Below, piece after piece: positions 57,151 to 64,000 of a DNA stretch of 64,000 nt. Source of the DNA: Nephrocerus scutellatus. Its lineage: Eukaryota > Arthropoda > Insecta > Diptera > Pipunculidae. Numbering within the stretch: position 1 is the stretch's first letter; the number at the start of each line of letters is the position of its first letter. The notes below the pieces were generated by a model. That model did not search any database. It worked only from the letters and a program-made list of their open reading frames with translations, and was not told the DNA's origin. The DNA lies in NCBI GenBank assembly GCA_947095585.1, contig OX352763.1, positions 42,148,010 to 42,212,009 on the forward strand. Reading direction: 5' to 3'. A program made the translations under genes and the position numbers.

Positions 57151-57412
57151 GGCGCCGTGGCTCAGTGGAAATGCGCATGGCTACTGAGCAGAAGAATCGT
57201 GGTTCGAATCCCAGTAACACCAAAAGTATTTATCACGGTGTTCCACCTCTCGCGAATGGGTGACAAACGTTCTGAGAGTGATAAGTTGTCACGAAAGCTT
57301 CTCAATTCGCCGTTCGAAGCCGACCTTAAATTCTAGGTCCCTTCCATTGTGTCCAAAAATATAAATGCGCAACATAAATGGTCGCGAGAAGCTAGGCCTT
57401 GGACCGCAAAAT
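57151..57412 (+). mobile_element. tRNA-derived SINE, copy 1
   Basis: The head resembles a tRNA with an A box tggctcagtgg (57,158-57,168) and a B box ggttcgaatcc (57,201-57,211), the internal RNA polymerase III promoter. The body of about 190 bp includes tcacggtgttccacctctcg, ggtcgcgagaagctag and ttggaccgcaa. It is inserted at the end of the ~145-bp repeat. A second copy lies at 60,331. Confidence 0.85.
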
Positions 57413-57959
57413 GGATAAAAATTTATTACAATATTCTACAAGCCAGCTAGCCAAAGTTGAGGGAAAATTATTCACTCGGAGATTTCAGAGGAACTTCAAA
57501 GCGACAAAAAGAATTCCATTGACGATTAAGGAAAATACTTGAAGTTTTGCGTTGGTGTGAAGAAAAATTAAACATGTCAGCTAATAACGTTTTAAACGAG
57601 TATTGTGCGTAGTAGATTGCCTTGATCTGAAACAGATTGCAAACTCTCGTTGGATTAATTGTGATTTGTCAATGTTCATCCAGTTCTGAGCTGTGTTTAT
57701 AGTTTCAAGTCTCTAGCTCAATGGGAAGTTGGTTTAAAATCAATTACAAAATCCACGCGCACAGACAGACTTGACGCGGTCTCGCAATTTATGTCCGTTG
57801 TGATGTTGCGTGTCGGCTGTTGCCTCAATTCAGCCAATGTTCCAATCCGGAATTTAATTTCATATGACTCAAAATAATGGTACAAGATCGTAACATACAC
57901 TACTGCTTTTTATAAATAAGCAGCCCCAACTTAGACAATGTTTCAACTCAAAACTAGTT
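57413..57959. other. Unassigned stretch
   Basis: No recognised motifs. It may include the lost N-terminus of the LINE that follows. Confidence 0.3.
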
Positions 57960-59590
57960 TGATGCACTGTCTGATTCAATTTTGAGAATCGTCACAAAAC
58001 ATCGTAAAACTGAAATCGTTATTGCGGGCGATTTCAATGTCCACAAATCTGGGTGCCTTCACCATTTTTGCCACAAAACACCCGAAGGAAGGTGTGTTGA
58101 GACATTAGCTGAGTTTTATCACATTACTCAGCTTGTAAATGAACCTACAGGAATACCTGACATTGCAAATCATTCCGCAAACAACCTTACATCTCGTCCT
58201 GACAAATTCTCCGTTATTGTTTTATCGCCTCTAGTTTCGTCATACCATTGTGTTGTATCAGCTGATTTCTCGTTAATAAACCACGCAGTTAGAGAAAAAA
58301 CTCATAAAAAACAGTATGGCAATATAAGAAAACCAATTGGGACGGCCTTAACAACTTCTTTGGGAGTATTAATTGGTCGCTATTATTTCGTGATAGCAAC
58401 GTGGATGCTGCCGCGGATGCAATCACAAACATCATCCTTTTTGGTATGAGAGACTTAATCCCTTTCAGAATAATTCTGTCAAACCAAAGGATGATGGATG
58501 GTATGACTCGAGCTGTAAAGAGGCTTCTAGGATTAGAGCGGCATGCTTTCGGTTTTACAAAGTAAACCCTACTGAGGAAACCCGAAACAAATTTTAAACG
58601 AGCTAGAAATGAGTGCAAGCCCATCTTCGTTGCGTCAAAAATTGAGGCAAAAAATAGTACAATGTCCCAAAGGTAGTAAACATTTTTTGTCATTCGTGAA
58701 AGGAATCAAAAATACAGCCTTGTTGTCGATTCGAACGCTCATTTATAATGACATTCCAGTTGTCAGCTCTAAGGACAAGGCCAATCTGTTTAATGCGCAT
58801 TTTGCAGCTAGATCCACGCTTTCAGATTGTGCCAAGCTGTCTCCTGCACCTCAGAATATTGAACACTTTATGGGACAGATATTCATTCGTACTCGTGAAA
58901 GTTTCTAGAGTTTTAAACGATCTCGACACTCACAAATCTGCTGGGCCAGATGGGTTTTCCCCATTAGTTCTGAAGAGGTGTTCTTTCAAGCTGGCATTAC
59001 CATTGCGTACGTTTTTCCATCTATCGTATTCTTCTGGACTATTCTCGAGAAGTTGGAAAACAGCCTTTGTCCAGCCCATACTCAAAAAAGGCGAGCTGTC
59101 GTCTCCTTCTACGTACTGACCCATAGCACTTACATCCATTCTTTCCAAGGTCATGGAAACGCTGATCAATTTCAGCTCATGAAATATCTTGAAACCAACG
59201 AAATCAACGTTCTACTGGTAATTTGATGGTATATCTCACCGAACAGTGGAACCGGTCTTTGCATCAATTTGGTGAAAGCAAAGCTCTTAGATTCGATATT
59301 TCCAAGGCATTTGACAGAGTTTGGCATCAAGCTCTTTTGTCCAAAATGTTTGCTTAAGAAGTCAATGAAAAACTGCTTGGATGAGAAGATATATTTTGGA
59401 CCGCTCAATTTCAATTCAATTTGTATTGGACGGTTTCAAGTCTAAAGTACATCACATAAATGCTGGCACTACCCAGGGCTCTGTTTTGTCCCCGACACTC
59501 TTTCTCATTTTTAATAATGATCTCTTATCTGTGACTTCTAATCCAATTTACTCCTTTGCTGACGACAGCGATGTTAGCTTCTTTCTTTTT
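57960..59590 (+). pseudogene. CR1-type LINE ORF2 remnant
   Basis: 57,982-58,450 encodes the second half of the endonuclease: IVIAGDFNVHKSGCL (catalytic Asp/Asn) and SYHCVVSADF (closing region, with the usual SDH worn). Stops follow. 58,905-59,119 gives NDLDTHKSAGPDGFSPLVLK and FSRSWKTAFVQPILKKGE. 59,290-59,590 has a KAFDRVWHQALLSKMF-like block with a shift, MRRYILDRSISIQFVLDGFK, GTTQGSVLSPTLFLIFNNDL and SFADDSDVSF, with the catalytic FADD intact. At 59,591 the frame is cut by a ~145-bp-family repeat. Clade by motif style only. Confidence 0.8.
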
Positions 59591-59890
59591 GGAGTGCCCG
59601 GGCCCTGAGGTCCGATGGGTGCACATAAAGTCTTTTAAAAATAAGTTTGATTTTCTTCATATTTATAAACACATGGGCATCTCCGATGGACAAAACTTTT
59701 TGTAAATTTTTGAGTGAACGGGCCCTGAGGCCCGAGGGGTACCCATAAAAAAATTTAAAAATTAGCCCGATTTCTTTAAATTTTAAGCACGTGTGTATTT
59801 CCGATGCACAAAACCTTCTGTTTTAACTGTGCACACATATAAATCTTCTTTTAGAGAATCTACATGAAAATTTTTAATTTTTATTGGTTT
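59591..59890 (+). repeat. ~145-bp-unit family inside the CR1 LINE
   Basis: Begins in mid unit (ggagtgcccgggccctgagg), then two units, then the terminal gagaatctacatgaaaattt. It truncates the LINE just after its FADD block, so it either inserted there or marks a recombination. Confidence 0.8.
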
Positions 59891-60330
59891 TTTTTTTCTT
59901 TTACGAATGAGTTTTTGGATGCACCATTTGTATGGCAAGAAGTATAAGAAGGAATTGAAAATTTAAAAAAAACATGTAAATGTAAAAAAACTTCGTTTTT
60001 CGGGTACAAAGTTTTATATATGCATATATCGAAACACGCCACACAGTCCTTTATTATTTGGTAATAAGTGTCAAAATATCTGTTTTTGAGGTATTTTATT
60101 TTTTTATTTTCAAAATATTTTATTTTTTGCACGCATTACTCGCGCCACACGCAAGTCGCGACACGCGTCAAATTCGGGTTATCATAATTGGCCCCTGACA
60201 TTCAGCCGCTCATAAAATTTCTGTGAAGCGAATATTCGATCGAGTAGTACGCCAAATTATATGTTGCATCTAGAAAATGCGACGCCACTCATATTTTTAG
60301 AAACTTTGAAATTACACTTTGACTATATCG
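59891..60330. other. AT-rich stretch with a cacgcg unit
   Basis: 60,125-60,235 shares acgcgccacacgcaag / gacacgcgtca wording with 14,960-15,440. Nothing else recognised. Confidence 0.4.
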
Positions 60331-60583
60331 TCATTGGGACGCCTGGTCGTCAGTGGTTCTGAGCAGGAAGTTCGAGGTTCGAATGCCAGAAACAACAAAA
60401 GTATTTTTCACGGTCCCACTTCTCGTGAATGTCTGACAGTAATAACTTGTCCCGGAAAGGTATTCAGCTTGCGTTTCGGATACGGCATTAAATTGTGCAA
60501 AAATATAACGCTCACAACGCGAATGGTCGCGAGAAGCTAAACTTTGGACCGCAACGGTCTGTCCCGCCAAATATTATTATTAT
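60331..60583 (+). mobile_element. tRNA-derived SINE, copy 2
   Basis: Same family as 57,151. It has a worn A box (tggtcgtcagtgg), a B box ggttcgaatgc at 60,376, caacaaaagtatttttcacg, the shared aatggtcgcgagaagcta and ttggaccgcaa, and a short tail attattattat. More diverged than copy 1. Confidence 0.8.
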
Positions 60584-60789
60584 GCTGTCTGCTAAAAATT
60601 GTGTTAACATATAATTACATGAGTGAATGGCAGAATCTTGCATTTGAGTGTGGCTTGCACCTAAATATCACATCAGATATGCAGCCTGGGTTGATTAAAA
60701 GCCAACCTAACCCCCAACAAGAAAAAACAGGTAATAATTTATACGACGCTATTGTATACTTCTATTAAAGATTGTACACCAATTGCAAA

Positions 60790-61400
60790 CCCAAAGGGCG
60801 AAGCTGATATTTAGAGGACATGAACATTTGTACGTGTACGTGTGTACATTTGTACGTTTGTTTGCCGTGTCATATATCTCGGCTTATACCAGTCAAATTT
60901 TGATGGGACTTGTTTTAAAACAATTGGTTAACGCTCGGCTTCCGATTATGTAATTTTTTCATTCAAAGGGTTTACTACCCCAGAGAAAACTGAAAAAATT
61001 CACAATCTACGCATCGCTATCGATTTTTAAGCCTAAACGTTTGCAAAGTAAAATGTGGCTTTTTCAGTCTATTTCATAAATCGCTTTTGACTTAATGTTG
61101 ACCTATCGCTTATGAATGAATGACCTACATTTAATGTTGCATACTATTAGGCTTCTAAGATAAATTAGTCTTTAGACTGTATTACAGCTAAATATACATA
61201 CATACACGGGTGTGTGTAGCCAGCCGCATAGCAGAATACATTAGCTCGTGTGTCTATAGTAGTGGAAAGTTTTTGGTATGAGCTCGTATATCTCGGCTTC
61301 TTCCAGTCAGAATTTAATGGGACTAGTTTTAAAAAATTTTGACGCGTGTGGCGCGTGTTGTGTGAGGAGCGTGTGGCGCGTGTAAAAAAATAAAAAATTT
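60790..61400. repeat. Two reversed arms of the 12,272 foldback family
   Basis: 60,845-60,960 has tatatctcggcttataccag, tgatgggacttgttttaaaa. 61,275-61,345 has tatatctcggcttcttccag, aatgggactagttttaaaa and then cacgcg-type wording. Both arms lie in the same direction, opposite to that of the 46,612 copy. Confidence 0.65.
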
Positions 61401-64000
61401 GTAACACAAAGGTTTTCTATAAAAAACGAAGGAACGTTTTTTTTTAAAAAAAAAAGTTTTTTTTAAGAAATAAAGAATTTCACAAAAAAAAAGAAAAATA
61501 TTTTTCTCACAGAAAAAAATCAAATGAAATCAATAAAAAATCAATGTATATTTCCTTTTTTTGTATAAAATACGTCACTATGGTAGACGGTTATCAGCCG
61601 AATTAGAATTTATTTATTTATGTTTATTTTTATTTGTGTTTTTCTGTCAATTAATTAAACGAAATAAAAGTGATTTAAAACTAAACTAAAACTAACTACA
61701 GTCATTTTCTGTTTCGTCAACCTGTCATGTATTTTAGTTCTTTATCTGGCATATAACTGGGTTTGTAGTGTGCATCATTCAAAGCTCGAAATTTGGGTTC
61801 AATTTGAGAAATATCATCGGGGAAATATAGGAAATGAAAAGTTAATGACGGAGAAAAGAGTTCAAAAGGATGCTCTTGTCGCGTCGCGTTCTTCTGAAAT
61901 TTCGCCATGTCGATTGATAAATAATATTCTGGAAGACACATTAATAATGGTCTTATCCTTTGTCTCAGTTCGTGTCTCTCGGTCCCGCTGCGTAGGCAAC
62001 TGTTGACAGCGTATAAATTCTTAATGGAACGACGGCAAAGGGACAATTGTCCCTTCTGCTCTGAGAAAAAGGTCAATCAACTGTTTCCGAGCGGTTCTTG
62101 ATGGAAAATATCAAATAAAAAAAATAAAACACTTGAAGTAACTTTCGCAATTTAGATGGTCGATGGAGACGCAAAAAAAGGAACTCACTGTCATCGGTGG
62201 GTGGCTGGGTGGTGCGGCGTGCTGGTAGGCACTTGTAAAACCATTCATGCCCATCGATGGAGGAATAAATGCAAAAAGGACATTCGAAGAAATATTCGAT
62301 TCCGTTTTCAATCAATTTAAAGAAGAGAGAAGAAAAAAACATTAATAGTCTGCTAGTGAGTCGGCAGGGATGAACGCTGGATCGCTGGCCGTGGTATGGT
62401 ACGGTAAGTGTGGAAAAATCTACTTTCAATTGGATCTGATTCGAACTTTTTGGGAATTACGATAGCAATACAACGCTATGTGATATTCTCGGCATTAACT
62501 TAATGGAATGAGATGGCCTGGTTGGAGGCTGTCGCGATGATGGTGAGCCAACCCGCACAATGCAAAGCACCCGAACGAACGAACGAACTTAAAATTGACT
62601 CGGGCAATAATTTACTCAAACTGAAGTTTTCCCTACGAGGTTTGTCGAATTTCCATACATTCCTTTGGACTTTTCCTGTGGCATCGATTTACGTTTCGCA
62701 CCACATTTGTCGCAGCGCTCCAAGTTGGAAGATTCGCCCGGATGCAGATGCGACACTGTGAACGAGGAGGTGGCACTGCTGATGGCAAAGAAAACAAATG
62801 TCATCCGTCGTTGCCTGGCTGCAATGATTTAAAAAAAAACTGAAATTTATCGTAAAGTGAATACGCGCGTACACGCTTGTGCTTGTGTGTGTGTATGTGT
62901 GCATGTGACACAGTTCCGTTTCAGAACACTTCTGATTCTGTTTTATTTCTACTTTCGGGACATCAATTTCATGAGCCAGCCGCATATGTGCAGAACGCAT
63001 TAATCAGGTTTCTTTGTTTATTGAATTTTTGTTGGTGCTGCTTGCAAAAGGATTGCAAAATTAAGAGAAATTATCGCTGTGTACACGACAAGTGACACGT
63101 CCCCCATTTTATTGTCTTCTGATGGATTTCTTTGTGCAAAAACGGACTTAAATTTTAAGGAAATTCAAAGAATTTAAATGCGGGAAACGGACCTTCACTT
63201 GTTGCAATTTGATTAATGTTCTGTGAAAGCTTCTTCATGTAAGTAGGGCGGTTATTTGGGTGAGTTTGTTTTTCAAGGTTATGGTATCATCAGAAGAGCA
63301 CTCGTACACGGTACCGTGGAACCATTCAGTTGCTATCAAGATTTGTTGTTAATTTTTTAGGTTTTTTAAGTTTTAAAGTTCTGTACAGTGACGTAGATCG
63401 TACCACATTGGTGGGTGGTAGCTTTTGTTTCTTAGCGTAAAAGATCTTAATATTTGCTTTGCAGTTTAACAAATTTTCTGTAATTTTAGTATTCCCATTA
63501 GATCATGAAACACAAAATTTAATACATTTATTACAAGGCTATCAGGATTATCTTAAAGTACACAAGACCAATAGAATTATATTGTGACTGGCGATGACAC
63601 GCTTCAAGTGTAATTTGGATGTGTATGTTGCATGTTAGTACACGACTCTTGCAGGCAACCAAGCCGCAGTCACTACAATACTCGACTCTGACCTTTTAAC
63701 GGGAACCAACCCTTGAATCAATAACAAAAGAGCGCAATTCCAATATATATTAAAAGGGCCCTTAATGTAATTGCACTAATATCCAGCGAACTTTGTAAAG
63801 TCCCCAGTGTGACGAATTAAGGAGATCCCATGTTGGTACTTTTGAGAATCTGTGGACATTGGAAGGTACAATTTAATAAGCACCAGTGTAAGCAGCGACG
63901 TAAAGACGGATGTTGGTCGTTTAATGGTACATTACTATATGCACATGTGGTGTTCTACGAGAAGGATTGCTACTTACTACATTATGCAATTCTATTTATA
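61401..64000. other. Unassigned end of window
   Basis: After A/T-homopolymer runs (61,430-61,560), the sequence becomes more complex, with few repeats. Minus-strand open frames of 103-119 codons at 61,717-62,429 and 62,689-63,000 have no recognised domain. Possible unique upstream or intronic DNA of kirre, which in Drosophila has very long introns. Confidence 0.3.

Noticed and set aside
57151..57224. Possible tRNA gene (A box, B box)
   Set aside because: The stems do not close as a full cloverleaf by eye, and a second copy with the same non-tRNA body exists, so it is a SINE head.
61717..62429. Minus-strand frames of 118-119 codons
   Set aside because: No domain, no splice context and no conservation can be judged; left as unassigned sequence.

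Overview
This is a TE-rich, AT-rich piece of an insect nuclear genome, almost certainly a higher fly (Brachycera). The evidence is a nine-exon gene on the minus strand whose conceptual protein matches the Drosophila cell-adhesion receptor Kirre (Dumbfounded) almost domain for domain. There are no bacterial operons, CRISPR arrays or rRNA genes.

Layout. (1) 40,477-49,202 (minus): the coding part of kirre. It has a signal peptide, five Ig domains, one membrane helix and a cytoplasmic tail ending in a PDZ ligand. Every exon joins in phase to give 881 codons. The gene's 5' side (49,355-64,000) looks like a long intron or upstream region filled with retrotransposon and DNA-transposon debris. (2) 19,646-20,620 (minus): a probable promoter, 5' UTR and signal-peptide exon with a good splice donor, lying downstream of kirre in the same orientation. 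In Drosophila I recall Notch being the next gene in that position and direction. No EGF-repeat exon is visible in the window, so Notch is a hypothesis from gene order only. (3) 1-19,645: if (2) is right, its first intron. It holds mariner-type and Penelope remnants and a block of about 3.7 kb (5,830-9,570) with little recognisable repeat. (4) 20,600-40,476: intergenic sequence built from nested transposons and foldback elements.

Mobile elements. Several insertions can be delimited. A jockey-type LINE (25,717-29,191) has a perfect 15-bp target duplication. An I-type LINE with an RNase H domain (51,787-53,051) is nested in an RTE-type LINE and flanked by a perfect 13-bp duplication. A pogo-like element (55,938-56,912) keeps only its HTH domain. 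A maT-type (DD37D) element (35,757-37,014) and two DD41D mariner relatives (4,234-5,769 and 47,427-48,385) have TIRs and TA target sites. A third DD41D copy (16,030-17,214) keeps one end. Also present are a Penelope-like GIY-YIG endonuclease, two copies of a tRNA-derived SINE, several MITE families, and a high-copy repeat made of units of about 145 bp found at about ten places here.

Apart from kirre and the signal-peptide exon I see no intact gene. All transposon reading frames seen are broken by stops, frameshifts or deletions. One unidentified reading frame (43,724-44,203) sits in the last kirre intron.
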